DNA of 64,000 nt from NCBI GenBank assembly GCA_023476565.1, contig JAMCVZ010000014.1:1-64000 (forward strand), given 5' to 3'. The translations under genes were made by a program, and so were the position numbers. Shown one piece after another: positions 9,709 through 18,127 of this stretch. This DNA comes from Nitrospirota bacterium (GTDB lineage Bacteria; Nitrospirota; Thermodesulfovibrionia; Thermodesulfovibrionales; Dissulfurispiraceae). The notes beneath the pieces are model-generated. The model made no database searches, was not told the origin of the DNA, and saw nothing but the letters and a program-made list of their open reading frames with translations. Within the stretch, counting starts at the first letter, position 1. Every line of letters begins with the position of its first letter.

Positions 9709-9792
9709 TACGCTTACGGTATTTAACAAACCGGAAACAGTAACTGAAAATATCTCAACCTTTAATCTTTCAATAGCTATCTCTCAGAAAGT

Positions 9793-9822
9793 CCCTGCCC
9801 CGGAATAAATCCGGGACAGGGC
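9793..9822. other. GC-rich hairpin downstream of rsmA
   Basis: CCCTGCCCCGG and CCGGGACAGGG flank AATAAAT, giving an 11-bp stem with one mismatch. It lies between convergent genes (rsmA and the small membrane gene). No T-run follows on either strand, so it is either a weak bidirectional terminator or a repeat arm. Confidence 0.5.
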
Positions 9823-9929
9823 AGTCAACGGGGGGAACGTGCCTGCTATACTCCCTATTCACGCTTTACAGGCGTTCCAGGCCTGTACGTCACGCCGGTA
9901 CAGCAGACAACAACAAGACAGAACGGGTT

Positions 9930-10229
9930 TTAAGACAGAGGCGGTTTATCTAACGAATAAGAAAGAATGGAAAGGTGAGCGGAATTGCCGATTTCCGGGA
10001 GGCGATGTATTGCCGGAAAGAACAGTATGAGCAGGGAAAAAGACACCAGCGCATACGCGATACCCGCTGAATGGATATCATGGCTGCTGCAGACATCAAG
10101 GGACAGCAGGGAAACGGGCAGACCGGAATCGTTTAAAGGGGCTGAATAGAAAAAGAGAACGAGGCAGGGCGCAAGGGAAAAAAGCACCAACAGGGAAACC
10201 ACCTTTGCGATTGCCGGCTTCATTTTCAT
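9930..10229 (-). CDS. Small two-helix membrane protein at the end of cluster A
   Basis: About 99 residues, not assigned to a family with certainty. The sequence shows a first membrane segment (AKVVSLLVLFSLAPCLVLFF), a short loop with DVCSSHDIHSAG, then a second membrane segment (IAYALVSFSLLILFF) and a polar tail. The Cys-containing loop facing one side of the membrane recalls small DUF4418-like proteins that accompany FtsX-type permeases, but this is tentative. It follows the ATPase gene by 77 bases on the same strand. The ribosome site is weak; starts at 10229 or a TTG at 10244 are possible. Confidence 0.5.
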   Translation of the reverse strand: MKMKPAIAKVVSLLVLFSLAPCLVLFFYSAPLNDSGLPVSLLSLDVCSSHDIHSAGIAYALVSFSLLILFFPAIHRLPEIGNSAHLSILSYSLDKPPLS

Positions 10230-10306
10230 CACTAAAATTAACAAAAATGTGCAACTCTGTCAATATAAATTTAAAAAGTTTGGATTTGTCGTGTCTAAAG
10301 GGCGGG

Positions 10307-11002
10307 CTACAGTGTCGCGATCGCGCCCTGGCTCATTCTCATCTGCCGCCTGGTCTGCTTCGCTATGTCGGTATTGTGGGTGACCATGATAAAGGTGATC
10401 CGCCTCTCCTCATTCACCTTTTTAAAAAGCCTCATCATATCGCTTTCCGTCTCTTCATCCAGGTCGCCGGTCGGCTCATCGGCGAGTATTATTTCGGCAT
10501 CGTTCATAAAGGCGCGTGCTATGGCGACGCGGCGCTGCTGCCCTCCAGACAACTGCGAGGGATAAGCATTGATTTTATCGCCCAGGCCTACCATCCCCAG
10601 CAGCTCTACGGCCTTCCGCTCATTGGCATCCGCCCCACCCGCACGCCGGCCGTTTTTGAAAACCACGGGCAGCATGAGGTTCTCTTTTACCGTAAGCATG
10701 GGCAGAAGACTTGCGAACTGGAACATGAACCCTATCGTCTCGCACCGGTACTCCGAAAGCCGGTCGCTGTCAAAGGAATAGATATCCGTACCCTCGAACA
10801 AAACCCTGCCGGATGTGGGCTTCACAATGCCGCCGATTATCGAGAGCAGCGTCGTCTTTCCGGACCCGGAATGCCCGACAATGGATATGAACTCGCCTCT
10901 GTTTACTTCGAGCGATGCATTGTTGACGGCATGAATTGATTCGTTGCCGATTACATAGCTTTTCATGATATTTTCCATGAGCAATTGCGGCATGGCTTTC
11001 AT
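10307..11002 (-). CDS. ABC transporter ATP-binding protein, LolD/MacB type (cluster A)
   Basis: A 231-residue ABC ATPase. Walker A is GHSGSGKTTLL, the signature LSGGQQRRVAIARAF, and Walker B with its D-loop ILADEPTGDLDEETE. Closest in type to LolD/FtsE/MacB ATPases, which drive FtsX-fold permeases by mechanotransmission rather than classical transport. Its start overlaps the stop of the permease gene (ATGA), so the two are translationally coupled. A paralogue with very similar motifs is at 33396-34106 in cluster B. Confidence 0.93.
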   Translation of the reverse strand: MKAMPQLLMENIMKSYVIGNESIHAVNNASLEVNRGEFISIVGHSGSGKTTLLSIIGGIVKPTSGRVLFEGTDIYSFDSDRLSEYRCETIGFMFQFASLLPMLTVKENLMLPVVFKNGRRAGGADANERKAVELLGMVGLGDKINAYPSQLSGGQQRRVAIARAFMNDAEIILADEPTGDLDEETESDMMRLFKKVNEERRITFIMVTHNTDIAKQTRRQMRMSQGAIATL

Positions 11003-12195
11003 TCTCCTTTTATGACAACGAGCGGCTCCAGCCTTTTGACTTTCCGGACCGGTGAAAGTGCGCCGATAATGCAGACTCCGGTCCCGATGGCAAGACCCGA
11101 CAGGGCTATGAGCGAGCGCTCGACGATACCCAGGTCCGTCGATATGTTTTTCAGGATCGTGAAACTCTTTGCCAGCGCCAGCGAGAGGGCCGTTCCCGAA
11201 ATGATCCCGAGCACACTGCCCAGGCTCCCGATGATGAAGACTTCAAGGATGAAGAGCTTGACGATGTGCGACTCCTTTGCGCCGATCGCCCTCATAATCC
11301 CGACCTCTCTCGACCTCTCGTTTGCAATTGCTGAGAACACCGCCCATGCAAGAAATGCGGCGAGTACGGAAGCAAGCGTTACGGTAACGGCGAAGATCTG
11401 GTTAATGTCCCTCAACGCATTGATTATATTTTTGCCTATGTCCTTCCGCGCGATAGTGTCCACCTCAATAACGGAATCCTCGATCTCCCCGGCGACTTTG
11501 TAAGGATCAAGCCCCTTTTTGACCTTTGCGAAAACAACGGATATCTGCCCCGGCTGTATGCTCGATTTGCCCTTCCTGATGATATCGTCGATATTGCTCT
11601 CATCGATGAACAATGCGGTGTCAAGTCCTGTCCCTGTCTTATCGAGAACGCCGACCATCTTGAACACATTGCCGAACAGCACGCTGTCTACATCCACGAG
11701 CCCGACACTGATATTGAAGGCCGACTCGCTCCCGACAATGGCCTCCCCTTTCCGGAGCCTTCTGCCCAGCTTTTTGGTGAGCCACGGCTTGATAACGAAA
11801 TCGGTATCCTGGTTGAATGCGACAACTACCGACTCGGGCACATCGCAGCAAAGCCCGGACAGGGTAACCAGATAGGTCTGGTACGTCATTTTATCAATGC
11901 CTTTAACCTTCCTGATCTTTTCAATAACGCCTTTATCCATATAGAATGATTTCGCTTTGTTTTCGAGCAGCACATCCTCTGCCGCCCCCCTCGATCCCGT
12001 CGGCACGATGAGCAGGTCCGCGCCCAGCCGGTCGGAAGTCATCTTGATGCTTGAATCAACGCGCCTGATAAAGGACAGGGCAAACACGAGAGCGGTTACC
12101 AGCAGCCCGATGGCAACAGCCAGTATCACTGTCCTCAAGGGTTTTCTTTTCAGGTTCCTGACCGCAAGTGAAAGCAGCGTAAATTCTTTTGTCAT
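10999..12195 (-). CDS. FtsX/MacB-type ABC permease with periplasmic Cys-Cys pair (cluster A)
   Basis: A 398-residue permease. One N-terminal membrane helix (TVILAVAIGLLVTALVFALS) is followed by an extracytoplasmic domain of about 220 residues, then three C-terminal helices with the FtsX-domain segment SREVGIMRAIGAKESHI. The periplasmic domain contains SGLCCDVPESVVVAFNQ; the Cys-Cys pair and the following TDF-I-PWL motif recur in the cluster B paralogue. It is predicted to work with the ATPase downstream. The partner is likely to be periplasmic or lipid-anchored; the upstream beta-propeller cytochrome is the obvious candidate. A long hairpin separates it from that gene. Confidence 0.88.
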   Translation of the reverse strand: MTKEFTLLSLAVRNLKRKPLRTVILAVAIGLLVTALVFALSFIRRVDSSIKMTSDRLGADLLIVPTGSRGAAEDVLLENKAKSFYMDKGVIEKIRKVKGIDKMTYQTYLVTLSGLCCDVPESVVVAFNQDTDFVIKPWLTKKLGRRLRKGEAIVGSESAFNISVGLVDVDSVLFGNVFKMVGVLDKTGTGLDTALFIDESNIDDIIRKGKSSIQPGQISVVFAKVKKGLDPYKVAGEIEDSVIEVDTIARKDIGKNIINALRDINQIFAVTVTLASVLAAFLAWAVFSAIANERSREVGIMRAIGAKESHIVKLFILEVFIIGSLGSVLGIISGTALSLALAKSFTILKNISTDLGIVERSLIALSGLAIGTGVCIIGALSPVRKVKRLEPLVVIKGE

Positions 12196-12224
12196 AATGC
12201 AGGTATTATAGTGGATTTTTGGAT

Positions 12225-12260
12225 ATTCTTTCTATGCGGCCGGGGCCGCATAGAAAGAAT
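12225..12260. other. 17-bp perfect hairpin between cytochrome and permease genes (cluster A)
   Basis: ATTCTTTCTATGCGGCC (12225-12241) is perfectly inverted at 12244-12260, with a two-base loop. It lies just downstream of the cytochrome stop and upstream of the permease start, both on the minus strand. No T-run follows, so it is either an inefficient terminator or an RNA-stabilising or processing element that sets the ratio between the two products. A TATAAT box on the minus strand (12205-12210) lies between it and the permease ATG. Confidence 0.75.
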
Positions 12261-12275
12261 AACAAAGAAAGGAGC

Positions 12276-13412
12276 TTATTTTTTCCAGTTGCCGTCCACG
12301 CCGCAGAGGACCGCGCTCTTGTCGCCGAGGGCCATGCCTTTATGGCAGCCGAGGCAGACCGACGCGGTTTTGCCTACGATCCTCTTGGCATCGACATCGT
12401 ACAGTTGGAGGGTTCCATCGGTAATCATCTTGCCGGGGATCGCCTTGCCGTTTGCATCGCATCCCTCGGTGTTTGTCCTCAGTGTCAGGACCGCATATTT
12501 GCCGTCAGGGGTCGGCATTGCATCGTGGTTCTGTCCGCCGGCGCTCATTTTCTCGTCAACGAGCTTCAGGGTGCTTCCGTCAAGCAGCCAGAATCTGTCC
12601 GCAGCCGACTGGAAGACGTACTTGTCATCCGGGCTGAAATACTGTCTGAAGGTGATGGTCTTTCCGGGCTCGCCGGTAAGCGTATTGCGTGCAAGCTCTT
12701 TGAATTTCCCTTTCTCAAGGGAGGCCATATCAACGAGTATGAAATCAACCTTCCCGTTGGCCTTTCCGTCCTCGCCCTTCATGGTTACGGTGAGGAGGAA
12801 TTTTTTCATGTCATTGGAGTTGGTGCCATGCAGGAATACGTAGGTGCCGGATTTGTATCCGAGGTCGCTGATGAACACCCTGTGCTTGTGCCCGAGGGTC
12901 GCCTTGTCGAATATGTCGACGTAGCCCTCATTGCCCATAAACACCGGCATAAAATACTTCCTGGACTGTCCTGAAGCACAGTAGAGCGGCGGCTTGGTAC
13001 CCGGGGACCTCTTGTCCGGATCAAGCGCTACGTCCTTTATAACGTTGCCTGTTTTGAGATCTGATTTGCCGACATGCGCCTTCCCTTTGGGGTCCAGTAC
13101 ATACGTTGTCCAGAACATCGTGTTTCTGTCATTAACATCCACCCGTGGATCATGGGTAGGATGCGTTGTTTTGTCACCAATGACAACTCTGTCAAGGTTA
13201 TTCACCTTTATTGGATTGTCAGTATCGTTCGGATCTATGGTTACATCCGCCTTCGCAAAATGGCCGCCCATACCGGCTACGTAAAGTGTCGATGAGTAAG
13301 TCTTCTTTGCAGCGGCGGCAATCGGAGTTTTAGACCCGACGATGCTGAAGCCGAGATAGCCTGTAACAGCAATTGCCATTATTCCCAATACACCAACCAA
13401 TCTTTTTTTCAT
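12276..13412 (-). CDS. Beta-propeller protein with C-terminal haem-c site (cluster A)
   Basis: A 378-residue exported protein. An N-terminal signal or anchor (GVLGIMAIAVTGYLGFSIVG) precedes a beta-propeller-like body with repeated DPKGKAHVG, FSPDDKYVF and PTPDGKYAVL blades, as in cytochrome d1/YncE-like proteins. Near the N-terminus is LYVAGMGGHFA; at the C-terminus are one haem-c site CLGCH and SAVLCGVDGNW. The paralogue at 36079-37195 shares all these landmarks. Function is unknown: a periplasmic electron-carrying or sensing propeller is likely. The ATG at 13412 follows GGGGGG; an upstream in-frame start at 13496 is less likely because it precedes the signal sequence by 28 residues. Confidence 0.82.
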   Translation of the reverse strand: MKKRLVGVLGIMAIAVTGYLGFSIVGSKTPIAAAAKKTYSSTLYVAGMGGHFAKADVTIDPNDTDNPIKVNNLDRVVIGDKTTHPTHDPRVDVNDRNTMFWTTYVLDPKGKAHVGKSDLKTGNVIKDVALDPDKRSPGTKPPLYCASGQSRKYFMPVFMGNEGYVDIFDKATLGHKHRVFISDLGYKSGTYVFLHGTNSNDMKKFLLTVTMKGEDGKANGKVDFILVDMASLEKGKFKELARNTLTGEPGKTITFRQYFSPDDKYVFQSAADRFWLLDGSTLKLVDEKMSAGGQNHDAMPTPDGKYAVLTLRTNTEGCDANGKAIPGKMITDGTLQLYDVDAKRIVGKTASVCLGCHKGMALGDKSAVLCGVDGNWKK

Positions 13413-13576
13413 AAACTTTTCCCCCCATTTTATATCTTTAATTTTTGGCCATACCCCGCCTCTTGAATACCTCCCTGATATCTCTTCCTCATTCACCCCC
13501 TTTCTCCCTCAAAATAATATCATTTTTTATCATCGATACATCTAAAGTCAACATCAAGTTTAAAATTCAGATTTCC

Positions 13577-14059
13577 TCAATGGTCATGGTGATGGGCGCT
13601 GTCAGAAGTCCTGGTAAATTTTAAGGGGACCTGTTTCTCCCCCGATTTTTCAAACATCAGATACAAGGTAAACTCATGCCCATCCTTGATATCTTTCGGC
13701 ATCTTGAATATCATGATATGCAAACCCTTCGGCTTCAGTTCCACCGTGCTCCTGGCAGGGATGGGGATTTTTTCCGTTTTTGCCATCCTCCCGTCCTTGA
13801 CCTCGTGGAGCTCGGCAACACTGCCCGGGATACCGGCCCTTGCTGAAAGGAGGTTATCATCACCGTTCCCGGAATTCTCGATCTTCATAAACACAGAGCC
13901 GACACCCAGCATGGCGGGAGATAATCTGGCTTCCTGTCCCTGAATGCTGATCTGGGGTACCCTGGGGGAGACACCCATCCCTATCGCAATCCCGGGCAGG
14001 ATTACGATAAGAGGTATTACCAAAAGCACAGCTCCCGATCTGTACATGCCTTTACTCAT
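13577..14059 (-). CDS. PCu(A)C-type periplasmic copper chaperone
   Basis: A 160-residue protein with an N-terminal membrane or signal segment (AVLLVIPLIVILPGIAIGMG). The PCu(A)C domain has MKIENSGNGDDNLLSARA, AELHEVKDGRM and GLHIMIFKM, the His/Met motif spacing that binds Cu(I). A His-rich tail HHHDH ends the protein. In characterised bacteria this family delivers copper to the CuA site of cytochrome oxidase or to other periplasmic copper proteins. It is the first gene of cluster A, 165 bases upstream of the beta-propeller cytochrome. Start chosen at 14059, five bases after GGAGG. Confidence 0.88.
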   Translation of the reverse strand: MSKGMYRSGAVLLVIPLIVILPGIAIGMGVSPRVPQISIQGQEARLSPAMLGVGSVFMKIENSGNGDDNLLSARAGIPGSVAELHEVKDGRMAKTEKIPIPARSTVELKPKGLHIMIFKMPKDIKDGHEFTLYLMFEKSGEKQVPLKFTRTSDSAHHHDH

Positions 14060-14153
14060 AGCCACCTCCGCATTTTTCGATATCCTTTCGGATAAAATAC
14101 CTCATAAATAATACCTTTTAAAAAACCCGGAGTCAATGTTTATCGAGTCTTCC

Positions 14154-14245
14154 CCAGGGCGAACGCACTTAAAAGCTGCCTATGATGATAATTACAGAGC
14201 ATCAATTCTCAATCTCAAGGAGATATCATAGTGCGTTCGCCCTGG
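14154..14245. repeat. 16-bp perfect inverted repeats bordering the starch/glucose cassette
   Basis: CCAGGGCGAACGCACT (14154-14169) is inverted exactly at 14230-14245, with 60 bases between. It lies at the boundary between cluster A and the glucoamylase cassette. The spacer has no gene. It could be a small MITE-like element or a scar of insertion; no transposase is adjacent. Confidence 0.7.
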
Positions 14246-14301
14246 ATCACGGGCTGTATCCCCCGTGCGCCAATGTGGTGTTCTTCCAGCCTTTGGTCCC
14301 T

Positions 14302-16704
14302 TTATCTAACCTCTACGGAAAAATTTCTCTTTTCCCATTGTCCGGCTTCAGTCCAATGGAACGTGAACTCCACCGTTCCATTGACGGGAATTTGTTTCGT
14401 CAAAAGGTCGGCACAGTGGACCCCGAGCCCCGTATCCTGCGTAGGAGTGTCTTGCACCGTGCGCCAGCCGTCGGCGGTCCAGTGCACCGTTGCCTGCGCC
14501 AACACCTCAAGCCGGAGCGTCCTGCCCGGCGCCATGGTCCGGCACTTGTGGTTGAACCGCCAGATGGCGTAGGGCGACCCGCTCTTTTTCACCTGGTAGC
14601 GCCGGACGGCCTGTGGCGGGAGATCGAACACGCGGCCATCACGCAAAGACCGTCTCAGTTTTACATACTCGGAATGGGCCCAGACCAGCGGCATGGCCGA
14701 GCCCGAGGGCTTGCCGAAGAAGAGCTCCTTTTCCGGGATGTCAGGGGCGTCCCAAACCTGCTCGGACAGCATTCCTCCCTCATTGGCAAAGGCCTCCATC
14801 GTCAATTTGAGCTGTTCCGCTTTAGCACGACGGCCCGCGGCAAGTTCGTAATGGCCGCGCTCTCCCGTAAGCAGCGGCCAGGCCCTTCCGATGCCCGTGC
14901 CGTCGAAGGGAGAACCGTCCGCGTGCTCACCGTAACCGTCGTCATTGTACCGGCGCCAGGAAGGGCCGTAGGGTGTTTCAACCTTTAAGAGGGCGTCAAT
15001 GACCTTCACAGTATTCACGATGCGCGGGTCATCGGCTGCGCGCAGGCCGAAGCGGACCAGGGCCAGGGCGTCGGGGCTCACGATATGAACGGCGGGCTCG
15101 GCGCTCTGGCCCACGGGCCGGTTCTTGATCGGCACGAACCCCGCTGCCGGAGATGCTGCATCAGCTTCTTCCGGCGGGGCGATGCGCACGTAGTACCCCT
15201 CTACTCCCACGCGCGTTGCCAGCTCCGTGCCGGTCACGTAGACCCAGCGTTCGATGTTCGCGTTCCAGACATCTGCGGTTTCGCGGAGGTACGCGGCGGC
15301 CCCGGGCTCATGGTTCATCCCGGCAAGATCCGCTGCGACCAGCAAGGCCGCGATCTCAACGGCAAGTGTGAAGGGCGAGTAGCCCGCATCTTCCTCCCAG
15401 CGGTCCTGCTGCGTTACCGGACCGTTTTGCACGAGAAAGCTTGCCGCCCTTCGCACCATGGGCCAGAGCCTGGTCAGATCGCCCTTGTCCAGCGCCTTCT
15501 CCCTTCGCGCCAGGTCAACGAGAAGGATGGGGAAGGCGGTCTCGTCCATCTGGATGCCGCTCCAGTACGGCATGCCGTCGAGCCACATGTTCTGCGGCCA
15601 GTATCCATCCGCTTCCTGCGTAACCTGAAGATAGCGAAGTGCACGAAGGACATCTTCCCGCGCCCCTGCAGCCAGGAGACCTCCGGCGGATTCGACCAGG
15701 TCCCGCGGCCACACAAGATGGTATCCGCCGAGATCATCATCGCCTTTTGAAAAACCCCACGGAATGGCAAGGCTGGCGATCAGGCCGCCGGGAAAACGTT
15801 TTGACTCGTGGGCACGGAGGACCGCGGTGCTCACCCGGAACAGATTATGGTTGTCCGTCTTGCCTCCGTCCATGATCGGCAGCGTTCGCTGCCACGCCTG
15901 CCACTCGCTGGTGTACAGCGTCTGCGCTGCCTCGAACCCGTCGTACAGACTTGCCAGGGCCCGGTTCCCTGCTTCGGCGGAAGTATTGCCGAACCCCAGG
16001 GCGAGCAGGAACGTACCGTTGCTTGCTTCGAGGTCGACCTCACCGCACATTGACACGTTGCCGTTCTCGGCGCGCGTATATTCCCGGACCATCAGCTTGC
16101 TGCACATCAGGTCCTGCCATGTATCGGATACTCCGACAAAGCCGGTAGAACGCTTGAGCCACGGCGCTGAACAAGCCAGCGCCAGGCCATTGCCGCCGCG
16201 CTCCGCAAAGAGCATGGGCACGCCTTTATAATCGCCGACCCATGCGGTGTTGCCGGCGCCGTAGTTGCCGAGGTGCGGCGCCAGGAGGACGTAAAGATGA
16301 TAGTCTTCCAGTCTTCCCTGCAGAGCAGTGAAGCGCGTCTGCTGGAGCACAACGTCCCTTCGAGGGTCTGTGATGATATCCTTCTCGATCCGGTAACGTC
16401 CTTCCCGTGAGGTGTTTACCAGGTGGTAGGCCGGAACGCCGTCAACGGGATAAGCCACCGTGGATGAGGCATGGCGCTTTTCCTCGGAGAAAAAATCACG
16501 GCCATCGGTGACGATGAGGCCCAGATCGCGCGTACACGCCTGGTCCACGCGGGGATAGTATATCTCGTTCAGGATGCCGTGGCTCAGGGTGAACCAGACG
16601 CGGCTGGCAGGGCTGAGGGACGTCCCAACCCCGCTCTTCGCGCTCGATGTCCAGCGTGCCGGGATGCCCGGCCATCCGGGTGCATAAAGAATCGGTGCAA
16701 CCAT
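14302..16704 (-). CDS. Glucoamylase, glycoside hydrolase family 15
   Basis: An 800-residue protein without an obvious signal peptide, so probably cytoplasmic or released by another route. The N-terminal beta-sandwich region includes SRVWFTLSHGILNEIYYPR. The (alpha/alpha)6 catalytic domain contains YHLVWPRDLVESAGG, GYWPQNMWLDGMPYWSGIQ with the MDET acid segment, and TGERGHYELA holding the presumed second carboxylate. These are GH15 glucoamylase/glucodextranase features. It releases glucose from the non-reducing ends of alpha-glucans. It is last in a tight minus-strand operon after a sugar porter and glucose dehydrogenase (26-base gap), and an inverted repeat lies at its 3' side. Confidence 0.93.
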   Translation of the reverse strand: MVAPILYAPGWPGIPARWTSSAKSGVGTSLSPASRVWFTLSHGILNEIYYPRVDQACTRDLGLIVTDGRDFFSEEKRHASSTVAYPVDGVPAYHLVNTSREGRYRIEKDIITDPRRDVVLQQTRFTALQGRLEDYHLYVLLAPHLGNYGAGNTAWVGDYKGVPMLFAERGGNGLALACSAPWLKRSTGFVGVSDTWQDLMCSKLMVREYTRAENGNVSMCGEVDLEASNGTFLLALGFGNTSAEAGNRALASLYDGFEAAQTLYTSEWQAWQRTLPIMDGGKTDNHNLFRVSTAVLRAHESKRFPGGLIASLAIPWGFSKGDDDLGGYHLVWPRDLVESAGGLLAAGAREDVLRALRYLQVTQEADGYWPQNMWLDGMPYWSGIQMDETAFPILLVDLARREKALDKGDLTRLWPMVRRAASFLVQNGPVTQQDRWEEDAGYSPFTLAVEIAALLVAADLAGMNHEPGAAAYLRETADVWNANIERWVYVTGTELATRVGVEGYYVRIAPPEEADAASPAAGFVPIKNRPVGQSAEPAVHIVSPDALALVRFGLRAADDPRIVNTVKVIDALLKVETPYGPSWRRYNDDGYGEHADGSPFDGTGIGRAWPLLTGERGHYELAAGRRAKAEQLKLTMEAFANEGGMLSEQVWDAPDIPEKELFFGKPSGSAMPLVWAHSEYVKLRRSLRDGRVFDLPPQAVRRYQVKKSGSPYAIWRFNHKCRTMAPGRTLRLEVLAQATVHWTADGWRTVQDTPTQDTGLGVHCADLLTKQIPVNGTVEFTFHWTEAGQWEKRNFSVEVR

Positions 16705-16730
16705 TGTTCTCCTCCAACTTTTTTTAGTGA

Positions 16731-18104
16731 TTATTTCTTCCCCATCTCGCGGGGATGTTTAGCGGCCCGCCAATGGGCCTCGATGTCTTCCAGGCTCCGT
16801 CCTTTTGTTTCAGGCGCCAGAACATAAGCGAATATCCAAGCCCCGATGCTGAGCAGCCCGTACAGCCAAAAAGTTCCCGGCCGTCCCAGAACCTGAACAA
16901 GTGTGAGAAAGGTGAGGGCAACGAGCAGGTTTGCACCCCAGTTGGCAACGGTGGCGATGCTCATGGCCAGACCCCTGATCTTCACGGGATATATTTCTGA
17001 AATCAGCAGCCAGAAGACCGGCCCCAGGCCCACGGCAAAAGAACCGACGTAGAGCATCAGGCTTCCCGCGGCAAACCACTTCAAGACGCGAAGGTGGGGG
17101 AACAGGAAGGCCGTGCCGAGCACTGCCAGACTGATGACCATGCCGGCCAGGCCGGTCAACAGCAACGGCCGTCGTCCCACGCGGTCCAAAAGCAGCAGCG
17201 CCACAACGGTCATCAACACGTTGATAACGCCCACGCCTGTTGTTGCAAGAATAGCGACTGACGCGGACTCGATTCCGGCGGATTGAAAGATGGTCGGCGC
17301 ATAGTAGATGACCGTGTTGATGCCCGTCACCTGCTGGAACAGGGCCAGGCCGATGCCGACGATCATAGCCGGTCTGAGCAACGGGCTTGACAGCTCGACC
17401 CAGTTGCCGCTCTGCTGTGCGGAGCTTCGGCGGATGTCCTGCACCTCATCGTCAACAGCGGCTGTTCCGCGGATACGCTGAAGCACGGAGCGTCCCTTGT
17501 CCACCATCCCGCGGCTCACAAGCCAGCGCGGACTTTCAGGCATGAACACCATCCCTATTCCCAGCAGGGCTGACGGGACCGCGGCCAGACCGAACATCCA
17601 GCGCCACCCCCGCATGCCGGACAACGCATAGTCCACGAGATATGCAATGACAATTCCGCTGGTGAGCGCAATCTGGTTGAAAGAGACGAACCGGCCGCGC
17701 ATGGTGACGGGAGATATCTCGGAAATGTAAAGCGGAGCTGTAAAGGAGGCCACGCCGATGGCGATACCGACGATAACCCGGCCAATGATCAGCCAGGTGA
17801 TCGTGGGCGCCAGGGCCGTGCCGACAGCGCCCAGGGCAAAGAGGGCCGCTGTCAGTACGAGTATGATGCGCCGTCCAAAGCGGTCGGTCAGAGTGCCGCC
17901 CGCAACGGCGCCGAGCATTGCCCCGAACACAACGGAGCTGACAACGACCTCTTCAAGGGTCGGTGAGAGAGCGAAGTCCTGCTGAATGAAGAGGATGGCG
18001 CCTGAGATGACGCCGGTGTCGTATCCGAAAAGCATGCCGCCCAGCGCTGAGATTGCCGCGGCAATGTAAACAAAGCGCGGACTGTTATCGGCTCTGCTCA
18101 TCAT
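16731..18104 (-). CDS. MFS sugar porter (XylE/GalP type)
   Basis: A 457-residue 12-helix transporter. Family signatures are all present: DRFGRR between helices 2 and 3, PESPRWLVSRG after helix 6, QQVTGINTVIYYAPTIF in helix 7, and PETKGRSLEDIE after helix 12. It is likely a proton-coupled hexose importer in the inner membrane. It lies between glucose dehydrogenase (23-base gap) and glucoamylase (26-base gap) on the same strand, which points to glucose as substrate. Confidence 0.93.
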   Translation of the reverse strand: MMSRADNSPRFVYIAAAISALGGMLFGYDTGVISGAILFIQQDFALSPTLEEVVVSSVVFGAMLGAVAGGTLTDRFGRRIILVLTAALFALGAVGTALAPTITWLIIGRVIVGIAIGVASFTAPLYISEISPVTMRGRFVSFNQIALTSGIVIAYLVDYALSGMRGWRWMFGLAAVPSALLGIGMVFMPESPRWLVSRGMVDKGRSVLQRIRGTAAVDDEVQDIRRSSAQQSGNWVELSSPLLRPAMIVGIGLALFQQVTGINTVIYYAPTIFQSAGIESASVAILATTGVGVINVLMTVVALLLLDRVGRRPLLLTGLAGMVISLAVLGTAFLFPHLRVLKWFAAGSLMLYVGSFAVGLGPVFWLLISEIYPVKIRGLAMSIATVANWGANLLVALTFLTLVQVLGRPGTFWLYGLLSIGAWIFAYVLAPETKGRSLEDIEAHWRAAKHPREMGKK

Positions 18105-18127
18105 ATCCTGTCATCCTTTCTGAAGCA

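Noticed and set aside
12211-12974. Two overlapping plus-strand frames of 210 and 251 codons over the cluster A cytochrome
   Set aside because: Both are antisense to the propeller gene, which has signal peptide, haem site and a paralogue; they have none of these.
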